This document shows positions 20,617 to 30,255 of a stretch of DNA of 64,000 nucleotides, piece by piece. Below the pieces are notes generated by a model. That model was not told the DNA's origin, did no database searches, and saw only the letters and a list, made by a program, of their open reading frames with translations. The DNA lies in NCBI RefSeq assembly GCF_000373965.1, contig NZ_KB892857.1, positions 253,322-317,321 of the forward strand, given 5' to 3'. This stretch comes from Uliginosibacterium gangwonense DSM 18521. GTDB lineage: Bacteria; Pseudomonadota; Gammaproteobacteria; Burkholderiales; Rhodocyclaceae. Every line of letters begins with the position of its first letter. Position 1 is the stretch's first letter. The translations under genes were made by a program, and so were the position numbers.

Positions 20617-20926
20617 GAACAAGGATTACTCACGCACCATTCCTGCCGCCTGGGTCAGCATGGCCAAGGTTTTTGAGGCGCTGGGCGACGAACACCGCCA
20701 GCGCATCATGCTGACCTTTGAGCCTGCCGAGCGGCTGAACGTGGGGCAGATTGCCGAGGTTTCCACCCTGGCGCGTTCCACGGTCTCCCACCACCTCAAG
20801 GTGTTGCGTGAAGCAAAAGTGTTATGCAGCGAAAAAATTGGTAAGGAAGTCTACTTCTGGGTCAATAAGTCGTTTCTGCACGAAGTGTTTGGCAACGTCA
20901 GCGACTATCTGAAGCTCTATATGTAG
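20615..20926 (+). CDS. ArsR/SmtB-family transcriptional regulator
   Basis: A 103-aa winged-helix repressor. The recognition part is VGQIAEVSTLARSTVSHHLKVLREAKVL (residues 43-70), preceded by the ArsR-type helix FEALGDEHRQRIML. There is only one cysteine (C71) and no ELCVC-type metal site, so it probably does not sense arsenic or another metal through the classical motif. It lies 75 bp upstream of a papain-like hydrolase gene whose leader repeats the same ATCGACAT element, and it probably represses both itself and that gene. Confidence 0.88.
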   Translation: MNKDYSRTIPAAWVSMAKVFEALGDEHRQRIMLTFEPAERLNVGQIAEVSTLARSTVSHHLKVLREAKVLCSEKIGKEVYFWVNKSFLHEVFGNVSDYLKLYM

Positions 20927-20960
20927 GCCATTCCAATTTTTGTGTGTTTTTTTACCCAAT

Positions 20961-20988
20961 ATATCGACATGCGTAGTTATATCGACAT
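20961..20988. promoter_or_regulatory. Direct repeats, putative ArsR operator of the hydrolase gene
   Basis: ATATCGACAT occurs at 20961-20970 and again at 20979-20988, an 18-bp period, directly before the ribosome-binding site of the hydrolase gene. The same octamer ATCGACAT lies at the ArsR start, so one regulator probably binds all sites. Confidence 0.5.
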
Positions 20989-21001
20989 AAAGGAGCCGCC
21001 C

Positions 21002-21739
21002 ATGTCTCGATTCATCCGCCGTAGTAAAGGGCTTGGCCTTAGCCTATTAGCCACCCTGTTGTTGGGGGTCGCCACACTGGTTATCCCCGGCACCGTAGGT
21101 GTTGCCCAAAGCATCCCGGTGGAGGCCACCACCCTGGAGCGCCTGGCGCCACAACTGCAAGTGGGCGATGTGGTCTTCATCCGCATCCCCTATCTGCTGA
21201 CCCGCAAGATTGCGGAGGCAGAGGAAATCTGGACCAATCACGTTGGCGTCGTCATCGACACCTCTGGCCCGGAGCCAACGATTGCCGAGAGCCGCATCCC
21301 GTTGTCCGGTGCGAGCACCCTGTCGCAGTTTGTGGCGCGCTCCGAAAATGGTCGCGTGGCGGTGCGCCGCCTGCCGCGCCCATTGAGCACCGAGGAAGCG
21401 GAAAAACTCGCCATCGCGGCACAAGAGCGTTTTGGCCGCCTGTACGACCTGGGCTTCAATCTGCATTCTTCGCGTGAATTCTGTTCCAAATACGTGCGCG
21501 AAGTCATGCTCCAGGCCACAGGCGAACCCATCGGTGAAGTCGAGACTTTTGCTACATTACTGGCCAGGCATCCACGTGCCGACCAAAGCTTTTGGAAGTG
21601 GTGGTATTTTGGTGCCATTCCCTGGCAACGGCAGACGGTCACACCAGGCAGCCAACTGACCAGCCCACGTCTGAGCACCTTATTCGATGGCCGGGTGGTG
21701 ACGAAACCTGAACACAGCGGTAACAATAGAGGCGCTTGA
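21002..21739 (+). CDS. YiiX/YebB-like permuted papain-fold cysteine hydrolase
   Basis: A 245-aa protein with an N-terminal signal or anchor segment (residues 11-35) and a permuted NlpC/P60-like domain. The entry motif is LQVGDVVFIRIP, the catalytic histidine is probably H80 in TNHVGVV, and the cysteine C161 in SSREFCSKYV, the order H then C being that of the permuted group. Members may cleave peptides or lipid amide/ester bonds at the envelope; the substrate is unknown. The ATG at 21002 follows AGGAG with 6-bp spacing. Upstream lies an ArsR regulator, downstream the lysophospholipid salvage genes aas and lplT-plsC, which hints at a lipid-related role (inference). Confidence 0.8.
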   Translation: MSRFIRRSKGLGLSLLATLLLGVATLVIPGTVGVAQSIPVEATTLERLAPQLQVGDVVFIRIPYLLTRKIAEAEEIWTNHVGVVIDTSGPEPTIAESRIPLSGASTLSQFVARSENGRVAVRRLPRPLSTEEAEKLAIAAQERFGRLYDLGFNLHSSREFCSKYVREVMLQATGEPIGEVETFATLLARHPRADQSFWKWWYFGAIPWQRQTVTPGSQLTSPRLSTLFDGRVVTKPEHSGNNRGA

Positions 21740-21839
21740 ACGCGCACGAAGAAACAAGGCAGCACAGCAGTCATTCAATGTAACCGGGGGGGCTTGGCGC
21801 GAAGGCGCAAACATCCCTATTTTGAAGGCATCCATATCC

Positions 21840-23984
21840 ATGAAGCAGCTGATCAAGCATATCTTTCGCATCCTGGCCCGCGTGTTCTTCCGGGTTCGTG
21901 TCACAGGACAGGTGGAAGGGCTGGACCAACACAAGCGCCTGCTGGTGATTGCCAACCATGAATCCTTTCTGGACGGGGCGCTGCTGGGCCTGTTCCTGCC
22001 GCTGGACCCGGTATTCGTTGTGCATACATCGATCACCCACCGCCCGATCCTGCGCCAATACCTCAAGCTGGTCGACTACCTCGCCGTGGACCCGACCAGC
22101 CCGATGGCCATGAAAAGCGTCATCCGCCTGATCGAATCCGGCCGCCCGGTGGTGGTCTTTCCAGAAGGACGGATCACCCTGACCGGCAGCCTGATGAAAG
22201 TGTACGACGGCCCGGCCTTCGTGGCTGCCAAAACCGGCGCCACCTTGCTGCCGGTGCGCCTGGATGGCGCGGCACGCAGCTACTTCTCGCGTCTATCGGG
22301 CAACCACCCGCGCCGCATGCTGCCGGAAATCACCCTGTCGATCCAGCCGCTGACCCAACTGCCCATGCCCGAGGGGGAAACCGCCCACGAGCGCCGCCGC
22401 AAGGCAGGTGACGGTATGCGCCGACTGATGCAGGAAATGATCTTCGCCTCCAGCCCCCGCCAGACTCTGTTTGAAGCCCTGTGTGATGCCGCCAGCATCA
22501 ACGGCAAACACCGCAAGCTCGTCGAGGATGTCAAGCAGATCGAATACTCCTATCAGGACATCCTCAAGATGGCACTGCTGCTGGGCCGTCTGGCCGCCCG
22601 CCACAGCCAGCCGCATGAGCGCATCGGGGTGCTGCTGCCCAATCTGGCGCCCACCCTATCCTTGATTTTCGGCATGAATGCCAACGCCCGTGTGCCTGCC
22701 ATGCTCAACTACACGGCCGGGCTGGAGGCGATGCAAGCCTCCTGCACCGCTGCACAGATCCGCACCATCATCAGTTCCAAGGCATTCATCACCCAGGCCC
22801 ACCTTGAAGACAAGGTTGCTGCTTTGCAAGGCGTGCGCATCCTCTACCTGGAAGACCTGCGCGAGCAGGCTACGCTGGCCGACAAACTCTGGCTGATGCT
22901 GTGGGCATTGCGCTTCCCGCGCTGGGCCATGCACCGCACCGGCCCGGAAGATGCCGCCGTGGTGCTGTTTACCTCTGGCTCCGAAGGCGTGCCCAAAGGC
23001 GTGGTGCTCTCCAACCGGGCGCTGCTGGCCAACGTGGCGCAAGTGCGCGCAATTGTGGATTTCTCGGTGTATGACAAAATCCTCAACGCCCTGCCGCTGT
23101 TTCACTCCTTTGGCCTCATGGCAGGTGGGTTGTTACCCCTGATCAGTGGCGCCAGCGTCTTTCTCTACCCCTCGCCACTACATTACCGTGTCATTCCCGA
23201 GTTGGCCTATGACCGCAACTGTACCGTGTTGCTGGGCACCAGCACCTTCCTGGGCAACTACGCCAAAAATGCCCACCCGTATGACTTCTACCGTCTGCGC
23301 TATGTGATTGCAGGCGCCGAAAAACTCTCTGAAGCCGTGCGCAATACCTGGTTCGAGAAGTTCGGTCTGCGGATCTTCGAAGGCTACGGTGCAACCGAGA
23401 CGGCGCCGGTGATTGCCGTCAATACACCCATGGCATATAAATCGGGCACGGTCGGCCAGCTGCTGCCGGGGCTGCGCGGCAAGCTCTTCCCGGTGCCGGG
23501 CATCGACCGGGGCGGCGTGCTGCACGTCAGCGGCCCGAATGTGATGAGTGGTTACCTGCGCGTTGAAAAACCCGGTGTCATCCAACCGCCGGAATCCGAA
23601 GCCGGGGAAGGGTGGTACAACACCGGGGATGTGGTCGATATCGATGCGGATGGTTTCGTGCGCATCATGGCCCGCGTGAAGCGCTTCGCCAAGATCGCCG
23701 GGGAGATGATCTCGCTGGAATCGGTGGAAAAGCTCGTCACCCACGCTTCCCCCGCAGCCCAACACGCTGCCAGCACCCAGGTCGACGAAGCACGCGGCGA
23801 GAACATCGTGCTCTTCACCACCGATACCGCACTCACCCGTGAGGCGCTGCAAACGGCGGCCCGTGCTGGCAGCTGGTCCGAGATTGCTGTGCCGCGCAAG
23901 ATCAAGGTGGTGGAGGAACTCCCGCTGCTGGGCACAGGGAAAATCGACTATGTCACCCTCAAAAAATGGGCGGAATCCGTATGA
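21840..23984 (+). CDS. aas: Bifunctional 2-acylglycerophosphoethanolamine acyltransferase / acyl-ACP synthetase (Aas)
   Basis: This 714-aa protein matches E. coli Aas (719 aa) along its length. The N-terminal PlsC-type acyltransferase has NHESFLD (H40, D45) and FPEGRITLTGSLMKVYDG. The C-terminal AMP-forming acyl-ACP synthetase has VVLFTSGSEGVPKG and EGYGATETAPV. Together they re-acylate lysophosphatidylethanolamine at the inner membrane. The ATG at 21840 is preferred over an in-frame TTG at 21822; GAAGG precedes it. The stop codon overlaps the lplT-plsC start (ATGA), so the two are coupled. Confidence 0.95.
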   Translation: MKQLIKHIFRILARVFFRVRVTGQVEGLDQHKRLLVIANHESFLDGALLGLFLPLDPVFVVHTSITHRPILRQYLKLVDYLAVDPTSPMAMKSVIRLIESGRPVVVFPEGRITLTGSLMKVYDGPAFVAAKTGATLLPVRLDGAARSYFSRLSGNHPRRMLPEITLSIQPLTQLPMPEGETAHERRRKAGDGMRRLMQEMIFASSPRQTLFEALCDAASINGKHRKLVEDVKQIEYSYQDILKMALLLGRLAARHSQPHERIGVLLPNLAPTLSLIFGMNANARVPAMLNYTAGLEAMQASCTAAQIRTIISSKAFITQAHLEDKVAALQGVRILYLEDLREQATLADKLWLMLWALRFPRWAMHRTGPEDAAVVLFTSGSEGVPKGVVLSNRALLANVAQVRAIVDFSVYDKILNALPLFHSFGLMAGGLLPLISGASVFLYPSPLHYRVIPELAYDRNCTVLLGTSTFLGNYAKNAHPYDFYRLRYVIAGAEKLSEAVRNTWFEKFGLRIFEGYGATETAPVIAVNTPMAYKSGTVGQLLPGLRGKLFPVPGIDRGGVLHVSGPNVMSGYLRVEKPGVIQPPESEAGEGWYNTGDVVDIDADGFVRIMARVKRFAKIAGEMISLESVEKLVTHASPAAQHAASTQVDEARGENIVLFTTDTALTREALQTAARAGSWSEIAVPRKIKVVEELPLLGTGKIDYVTLKKWAESV

Positions 23985-25861
23985 GCAACCAATTCGGCCT
24001 TCTCAAACAGCGCCGTTTCCTGCCTTTCTTCGGTACCCAGTTCCTGGGTGCATTCAATGACAATGTCTTCAAGACAGCATTGATCACGATGGTCAGTTTT
24101 CACGCCGTGTCCCTGGCTGGGTTCAACGGCAAGCAACTAGCCACGATTCTGCCAGGCTTGTTCATCCTGCCGTATTTCCTGTTTTCTGCCACGGCGGGGC
24201 AACTGGCCGACAAATATGATAAAGGCAAGATGATCCGCGCCATCAAGGTGCTGGAGATTCTCATCATGGGTGTGGCGGCCTGGGGCTTCATGGCAGACAT
24301 CCTGTGGCTGCTGGTCTTCGTGCTCTTCATGATGGGGGTGCATTCCACCCTGTTCGGTCCGGTCAAATACTCCTACCTGCCGCAACACCTGGGCGAGCAT
24401 GAACTGGTGGGGGGCAATGGCGTGGTGGAAATGGGGACTTTTGTCGCCATTTTGCTGGGCGAAGTGGTGGGGGCCGCCATCATGGCGGGCAACAGTGCCA
24501 CCCACCCGGCCGCGCTCCTGGTGCTGGCGCTGGCCGTGATGGGCTGGCTGACCAGTTGGGGCATTCCGCTCTCGCCGGCGCCCGAACCCAAACTCAAGGT
24601 AGGCTGGAACCCGATTACGGAAACTTTCCGCAATATCGGCTTTGCCCACCGCAACCATGCCGTATGGTTATCCTTGCTGGGCATCTCCTGGTTCTGGTTC
24701 TATGGGGCCACACTGCTGTCACAGTTCCCCAACCTTGCGGTCGAAGTGCTGGCCAGCAGTGAGAACGTCTTCATTCTGCTACTCGCCGTATTTTCCATAG
24801 GCATCGGTTTTGGATCACTGTTGTGCGAAAAGCTCTCGCGTGGGCACGTGGAAATCGGCCTCGTACCCTTTGCAGCCATTGGCCTGACGGCGTTTGGCGT
24901 TGACCTGTATTACGCCATCCCCGTGGTGCCACTAGCCCCCCACGCCCACATCAAAGAATTTCTTTCGCATATCGCGCATTGGCGCATGCTGCTCGATATC
25001 GCCTTTATCGGCATTTCCGGCGGCCTGTATATCGTGCCCCTGTATTCAATGGTGCAGACGCGCGCCGAAAAGAGCCATCAGGCGCGTATCATGGCGGCCA
25101 ACAACATCCTGAATTCAGCATTCATGGTGGCCTCTGCGGGGATGAGTCTGGTGATGTTCCATTTCAATTTGAACATCCCCCAGATCTTCCTGGCCACGGC
25201 CCTCATCAATGCGCTGGTCGCACTCTATATCTACACTTTGCTGCCTGAATTCCTGATGCGCTTTCTGGTGTGGATCGCGGTGAGCATCATGTACCGTGTG
25301 CAACGCACCGGCATCCAGCACTTGCCCAAGGATGGTGCAGCGCTCCTGGTCAGCAACCACGTCAGCTATATTGATGCATTGGTCATTCTGGCCTGCAGCC
25401 CGCGCCCGGTGCGTTTTGTGCTCGATACACACAGCTTCCGCATACCACTGCTGAGCTTCATCTTCCGCCACAACCAAGCCATTGTCATTCCCCTGGCAGA
25501 TCGCAAAAATCCGGAGATGATGGCCAAAGCCCGCCGTGAGATCAACATCGCTTTGGCCGAAGGGGATCTGGTGGCGCTCTTCCCGGAAGTGCGCATCACC
25601 ACCGATGGCGAACTGGAGCCTTTCCGTGACTCGATCATGGAGATTCTCGCCCACGCCCATGTACCGGTCATCCCAATGGCATTGAGCGGCCTATGGGGAA
25701 GCTTCTTCTCGCGCAAGGATGGGCGAACCCTGCGCGATCCCTTGCGGCGCGGTTTTGCCAACGCGGTGGAATTGGCGGTGGATGCCGCCATCCCGGCTGA
25801 AGACATCACCAGGGAAGCGCTCACCGAGCGCTTGCGCACCCTGCGCGGGGATCGCAAGTAG
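23981..25861 (+). CDS. LplT-like lysophospholipid transporter fused to a PlsC-type acyltransferase
   Basis: A 626-aa fusion. Residues 1-420 are an MFS transporter of the LplT type, starting RFLPFFGTQFLGAFNDNVFKTAL, which flips lysophospholipids inward for Aas. Residues from about 425 form a second PlsC-like acyltransferase with the HX4D motif in SNHVSYIDAL. Its third motif reads FPEVRIT where FPEGRIT is usual, a glycine-to-valine change at a conserved substrate-binding position. E. coli LplT has no such domain. The gene is coupled to aas by a 4-bp overlap and ends 1 bp from the convergent lgt. Confidence 0.9.
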   Translation: MSNQFGLLKQRRFLPFFGTQFLGAFNDNVFKTALITMVSFHAVSLAGFNGKQLATILPGLFILPYFLFSATAGQLADKYDKGKMIRAIKVLEILIMGVAAWGFMADILWLLVFVLFMMGVHSTLFGPVKYSYLPQHLGEHELVGGNGVVEMGTFVAILLGEVVGAAIMAGNSATHPAALLVLALAVMGWLTSWGIPLSPAPEPKLKVGWNPITETFRNIGFAHRNHAVWLSLLGISWFWFYGATLLSQFPNLAVEVLASSENVFILLLAVFSIGIGFGSLLCEKLSRGHVEIGLVPFAAIGLTAFGVDLYYAIPVVPLAPHAHIKEFLSHIAHWRMLLDIAFIGISGGLYIVPLYSMVQTRAEKSHQARIMAANNILNSAFMVASAGMSLVMFHFNLNIPQIFLATALINALVALYIYTLLPEFLMRFLVWIAVSIMYRVQRTGIQHLPKDGAALLVSNHVSYIDALVILACSPRPVRFVLDTHSFRIPLLSFIFRHNQAIVIPLADRKNPEMMAKARREINIALAEGDLVALFPEVRITTDGELEPFRDSIMEILAHAHVPVIPMALSGLWGSFFSRKDGRTLRDPLRRGFANAVELAVDAAIPAEDITREALTERLRTLRGDRK

Positions 25862-25862
25862 A

Positions 25863-26669
25863 TCAGCGCATCTGCGGCGGGCCATTGCTCGTGATGGCGC
25901 GGACCACCAGCACCACGCCTGCCAACATAAAGGGCAGGCTCAGGTATTGGCCCACCGAAATCGCCAAGCCTTCGTCATAACTGGCTTGGGCGGTCTTGAA
26001 GAATTCGAGGAAAAAGCGCGCGCCAAACACCATGACCATATACCAGCCGACCAGCATGCCCTGCGGCGTCTGGCGGCGTTTGCGCCAGTAGGTCGCCCCC
26101 AGGATGGCGAAAATGATGAGGTAGGCAAGCGCCTCGTACAACTGCACCGGATGGCGTGGCAGGGCATCGACCGCGTCGAACACCACCCCCCAATTGCCTG
26201 CGGTGGGCACCCCGATGATTTCGGAATTGAGAAAATTGGCTACGCGGATAAACACGCCTCCGAGCGTAGCAGGGATGGCAACCCGGTCCAACAGCCAGAG
26301 AAACGAGAGACGCGGTTGAGCGTGCCGGGCATACCACCACAACACCAGCAGCATACCGACTGCGCCACCGTGGCTGGCCAAGCCACCCTTCCAGACCTCG
26401 ATGATTTCCAACGGATGTGCCAGATAATAGGCGGGATCATAGGCAAAACAATGCGTCAGCCTCGCCCCTACAATCGTCCCGATCAGAACGTTGAACAGCA
26501 GGGTATCCAGCTCGGCGACCGGCAAGCCTTCTTCCCTGAAAATGCGGGCCATGATGAATTGCCCGAAAAAGAAAGCGCCTACGAAAAGCAGGCCGTACCA
26601 GCGGATGGCCAGCGGCCCCAGGTGCACCAGCACGGGATCAAATGACCAGTGAAACAACATTCCATCCAT
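25863..26669 (-). CDS. lgt: Prolipoprotein diacylglyceryl transferase
   Basis: A 268-aa polytopic inner-membrane enzyme that transfers diacylglycerol from phosphatidylglycerol to the lipobox cysteine of prelipoproteins. It shows GGLASHGGAVG, the Lgt signature region GVFIRVANFLNSEIIGVPT and DALPRHPVQLYEAL. The usual start MLFHWSFDPVLVHLGPLAIRWYG is at 26660, with an in-frame ATG three codons earlier at 26669; no strong ribosome-binding site decides between them. Confidence 0.96.
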   Translation of the reverse strand: MDGMLFHWSFDPVLVHLGPLAIRWYGLLFVGAFFFGQFIMARIFREEGLPVAELDTLLFNVLIGTIVGARLTHCFAYDPAYYLAHPLEIIEVWKGGLASHGGAVGMLLVLWWYARHAQPRLSFLWLLDRVAIPATLGGVFIRVANFLNSEIIGVPTAGNWGVVFDAVDALPRHPVQLYEALAYLIIFAILGATYWRKRRQTPQGMLVGWYMVMVFGARFFLEFFKTAQASYDEGLAISVGQYLSLPFMLAGVVLVVRAITSNGPPQMR

Positions 26670-26699
26670 ATTCTGAGCTTTGAGTGATGCACGCAATGT

Positions 26700-26724
26700 G
26701 TGGCGCTACCCCATGTAGCGCCAC
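26700..26724 (-). terminator. Hairpin between dctP-like gene and lgt
   Basis: GTGGCGCTAC, loop CCCAT, GTAGCGCCAC is a perfect 10-bp stem about 98 bp beyond the minus-strand TRAP gene stop codon and 31 bp before the lgt start. No T-tract follows, so it may act as a processing or Rho-assisted end rather than a classic terminator. Confidence 0.5.
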
Positions 26725-26821
26725 CTTCGTCAGCATTTACCAGACGCTGGCTGTATTCCATTTCCCAATCAATACGATCACGAAGACAAGGCACAGAGCG
26801 GATTGGTTGGGCGTCATGGAA

Positions 26822-27811
26822 TTACTTCGTCCGCATGATAGACAAGACAGTATTCAAATCGTTCGCATCCGTGATGTACTTGGAGTAGAGGCGTACCGCA
26901 AATTCCTCAATCCCAGTCATGTTGATCTGGCGCTTGTCCACGATGGTCACGCCTTCCTTCTTGGCTGTGGCTAGCGCCTGCGCCTCGTAGTCGACCCATT
27001 GCTTCTTCATGTACTCGGCAGAATCATTGGCCGCTGCAAGAATCGCCTTGCGCTGTTCGGCAGAAAGCGTGTTCCAGGTCTTCTTGGACATCAGCAGCAC
27101 TTCGGGGACGGAGGAGTGCTCATCAAGGTTGAAGTAACGGGCGTATTTATAGTGCTCGCTCGATACGTAGGAGGGCAGATTGTTCTCGGCAGCGTCAATC
27201 TCGCCTTTCTTGAAGGCATCCACCACCTTGTCATAACCGATGACCACTGGCGTGCCGCCCAACTCGGTAATCAGATCCTTATAGACGGGGGAGTCCTGAA
27301 TCCGGATACGCATGCCGCTAAAATCGGAACGGTTGCGGATCGGCTTTTTGCTTGTGTAAAAGGATCGTGTGCCGCTGTCATAGTAGGCCAGCACAACCGC
27401 CCCGGCCTTGTCGATATCCGCAGCAGTGCGCTTGCCAAAGTCCCCTCCCAGCACCCGCCACATATGGTCACGGGAGCGGAACAGGTAGGGCAGGCTCATG
27501 TACTTGGCGGCCAGCACATCGTTGACCAGCACGCCCATGTTGACGCGGACGATGTCGATTGAGCCGTCGCGCACCTTGCTCCAATACTGCGTTTCATTCC
27601 CGAGCTGGCCGCCGCTCTTCAGATCGATCTTCAGCTCGCCATGCGTAGCTGCGGCCAAGCGGTTGCCAAACAATTCCTCGGATTTGACGATGACATGCCC
27701 TGCCGGGTGCACCTCGGCCAATACAAGATCTTTGGCCACAGCAAGATTCACCCAAAAACCCAGGGTAAAGCCCCCCACCATGACCCCAAAACGGATCAAA
27801 CCAGACTTCAT
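26822..27811 (-). CDS. TRAP transporter substrate-binding protein (DctP family)
   Basis: A 329-aa periplasmic protein with an N-terminal signal peptide and the DctP fold: LKSGGQLGNETQYWSKVRDGSIDIVRVNMGVL, the ligand-carboxylate arginine region FSGMRIRIQDSPVYKDLITELGGTPVVIGYDKVVDAFKKGEIDAAENNLPSY. It binds an organic acid, perhaps a C4-dicarboxylate or sugar acid. The ATG at 27811 follows AAGGAG. No DctQ or DctM membrane partner is in the window; instead the upstream neighbour on the same strand is a chemoreceptor. Upstream, GAATG-N5-CATTC at 27918-27932 is a possible regulator site, and a weak CCCC/GGGG hairpin with a T-tract lies near 27855-27877. Confidence 0.9.
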   Translation of the reverse strand: MKSGLIRFGVMVGGFTLGFWVNLAVAKDLVLAEVHPAGHVIVKSEELFGNRLAAATHGELKIDLKSGGQLGNETQYWSKVRDGSIDIVRVNMGVLVNDVLAAKYMSLPYLFRSRDHMWRVLGGDFGKRTAADIDKAGAVVLAYYDSGTRSFYTSKKPIRNRSDFSGMRIRIQDSPVYKDLITELGGTPVVIGYDKVVDAFKKGEIDAAENNLPSYVSSEHYKYARYFNLDEHSSVPEVLLMSKKTWNTLSAEQRKAILAAANDSAEYMKKQWVDYEAQALATAKKEGVTIVDKRQINMTGIEEFAVRLYSKYITDANDLNTVLSIMRTK

Positions 27812-27964
27812 ACTTCTCTCCTTGAATACCACCAACGGATTTGGCACTACTTTAAAAAACCCCCGATAAAACTGGGGAAACGAAAAACTTTATGCTCCTG
27901 CCAACAGCTTGTTATAAGAATGACAACCATTCCGTAGTGGTTTCATGCTTCACGGAGGTCCATA

Positions 27965-29986
27965 TCAAACGTCAGTGAGTTGTTTCAGCGAGTCAGCCAC
28001 CGTCTTGGTACGGTGCGCTGTCTCTGAAGTCTGCTTGGTCAAGCCCTGAATATCATCCAGCATATGCGTAATGGCTTTCACGTCCCCAGACTGCTTTTCG
28101 ATTTCTGCGGCCACCTGACTAATGCTCGCAGCCAGTGCGGCAATATCGGCGCCGATTTCACCTGCGCTCTTGCGGGATTTTTCCGCCAGTTTGCGCACCT
28201 CATCGGCCACCACGGCAAACCCACGCCCCATGTCGCCCGCCCGTGCCGCCTCAATGGCAGCATTCAGGGCCAGCAGATTGGTCTGGTCGGAAATCTGCTG
28301 GATGACTTCCACCACGCTGCGGATGCGGTCGCTGGCATCGGCCAGGCTACGCGCATTCGTGGCGACCTGTTCGGCGTCCGAAGTCAGGGCACCTGCCGTC
28401 TCACTGGCGCCCTGCACCAGTTCTTCCTGCTTGACGACATACCCCGCCAGGCCATCCATCGACTCGTAGAGATCCTGCGCGCACACCTCAATCTGCTGCG
28501 AAGTCTGTGCCTGTGAGGTGTGCACCTGCTCAAGCGTTGTGCCCAGCGCATTCAACCCGTTGGCGACAAAGGCCATGCTTTCGTCAAAATCACTCGCATC
28601 AAGCTTGGCCGAGTAGTCCTCACGCTTGTAGTCGTCAATCACCCGCCCCATCAGGCGCGACAGGCCAGAGAGCTTGCCAATCTGGCGGCGCAGGAAGAAG
28701 GCTTTGAATTCACCGTAATGGGCGACGAAATGATCCACGTATTCGTCATGGAAGCTTTGGCCCTTGCCCACACGGAAAAAGAAGATCGCGGTGAGCGTCT
28801 GGTTGAGATTCAGCCCGAGGATTTCGCCAAAAGTGGAAAAGCCTGCCAACTGGGCGCAATCGAAAACCTTGCCGACACCCGACAATTCGCGCTCATTATA
28901 CAGGCGGCGCAGAATGCAGTCGTTGAGTATCCCGGCAACGGGGGCACTGGGTTTGCCCCGCATGAACTCGCGGAAATCCCGCTCGGTATTGGCGACCAGC
29001 CCGGTACGCTTGACCAGCAGCAATTCTTCGCCCGGTGCGATATCGCAGTAGAAGTAAATCCGGTTGGCATCCAGGTCGATCTTGCTGATGGAGCGCACAA
29101 ACAATTCTTTCCCCACCCGAATGGCAAACGAATACTCCGCCAGCTTGCCCTCAAGCTCCCCCCCCTTGCATTTGAACATTTCGCACAGGGATTCAACCAG
29201 GGTGATCAGGCGCCCGTCATGGGTGATGACGTGGCTAACATAGCGCAACTCGGTGGAGGCGTGGATGATGTGGAAACTGCTGCCGGTTGCCTCAAAATTC
29301 TGGCTCTTGAATACACCAAAACGCGTATCCCGGGCCATCTTCACAAAGGCGATCAGGGCATGGTTTTCATATTTGCGGCGCCCGTCATGCAGCCATGTGT
29401 TCTTGAAATCAAACTTGCCGCCCGCCGATCCACCTACAAACAAGCAGGGGAAACGCCCTGCCTCGTACAGTGCTTCCATGAAGAAGGACTCAGAGGCGGA
29501 AATCCCATCAAAAAGAATATAGGCAAACGTGTCATTATGATCAATGGGCATATTGACGCGAATGTTTTCAATCGAGCGGGTGAGCTGTGCAACCCGTTCA
29601 TGTGAATTGAGTTTGGCCTGCCCAACCCGAAGGTCTTCGCTCCCTAGTGGCACAGCCACCATCTCCACCGACTCGATCAGGCTGCTGTCAAAACACTGCA
29701 GCACCACCCGGTCCCAACGCTCGCCGGTCTTGCAGTAGAGATTGCCACCTTCATGGGGGCACAACTCACCGGCTGTTGAACACAGCATCATAGGCACACC
29801 TGGAAAGCGCTTGCCCAGGGTGCGCGCCACACCATCAATATCTACGTGAGGAGAAACATAACCCGTCACCAGCACAGGCTTGCACACTACGCCCGCCAGC
29901 AAGGATTCCAGTTCGCCTGAAGAACCACTCAGCGTAAAAACGCCTGCCGCAGCGGACTCACGCATTCTGCCGAACAATTTCATCAT
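27965..29986 (-). CDS. Cytoplasmic chemoreceptor with FIST sensory domains
   Basis: A 673-aa protein without membrane segments. Residues about 35-235 are FIST-N ([36 protein letters not shown]) and about 240-390 FIST-C, predicted sensors of small molecules such as amino acids. A helical signalling domain follows from about 480, with the conserved hairpin [38 protein letters not shown], which binds CheA/CheW. The signalling domain is short at the C-terminus and lacks a methylation-helix pentapeptide. The start has AGGAGGAG just upstream. The dctP-like gene follows on the same strand. Confidence 0.93.
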   Translation of the reverse strand: MMKLFGRMRESAAAGVFTLSGSSGELESLLAGVVCKPVLVTGYVSPHVDIDGVARTLGKRFPGVPMMLCSTAGELCPHEGGNLYCKTGERWDRVVLQCFDSSLIESVEMVAVPLGSEDLRVGQAKLNSHERVAQLTRSIENIRVNMPIDHNDTFAYILFDGISASESFFMEALYEAGRFPCLFVGGSAGGKFDFKNTWLHDGRRKYENHALIAFVKMARDTRFGVFKSQNFEATGSSFHIIHASTELRYVSHVITHDGRLITLVESLCEMFKCKGGELEGKLAEYSFAIRVGKELFVRSISKIDLDANRIYFYCDIAPGEELLLVKRTGLVANTERDFREFMRGKPSAPVAGILNDCILRRLYNERELSGVGKVFDCAQLAGFSTFGEILGLNLNQTLTAIFFFRVGKGQSFHDEYVDHFVAHYGEFKAFFLRRQIGKLSGLSRLMGRVIDDYKREDYSAKLDASDFDESMAFVANGLNALGTTLEQVHTSQAQTSQQIEVCAQDLYESMDGLAGYVVKQEELVQGASETAGALTSDAEQVATNARSLADASDRIRSVVEVIQQISDQTNLLALNAAIEAARAGDMGRGFAVVADEVRKLAEKSRKSAGEIGADIAALAASISQVAAEIEKQSGDVKAITHMLDDIQGLTKQTSETAHRTKTVADSLKQLTDV

Positions 29987-30255
29987 TTTTCTCCTCCTCT
30001 TCGCCAGAACCGAACTGACATCCGCTTATTGATAGTTCTCACTTCAGGGGCGGGTCAATCCACACTTGCACATCTTTTTATTCATGCATCAGGCTGGCGC
30101 TACAAGCCACACCTGTAATGATACGACGATCAGGCATTTTATTTGCATTGCAACATGACAAGTGTTGCGATAGCACCGCAGGCATGAGACAACGGCAAGC
30201 ACGATGGCCCGCCTCGCACCAAGGAACCGATGCCGCTTTTACAGGTCGTAAGTTC

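Noticed and set aside
25719..26645. 308-codon plus-strand open reading opposite lgt
   Set aside because: Antisense shadow; lgt has its full signature on the other strand.
28520..29605. 361-codon plus-strand open reading opposite the FIST chemoreceptor
   Set aside because: No recognisable domain, and the minus-strand gene is clearly real.
30150..30168. GCAACA-N7-TGTTGC inverted repeat upstream of the Gcr-like gene
   Set aside because: Only 6-bp arms and no second copy; too weak to call an operator.
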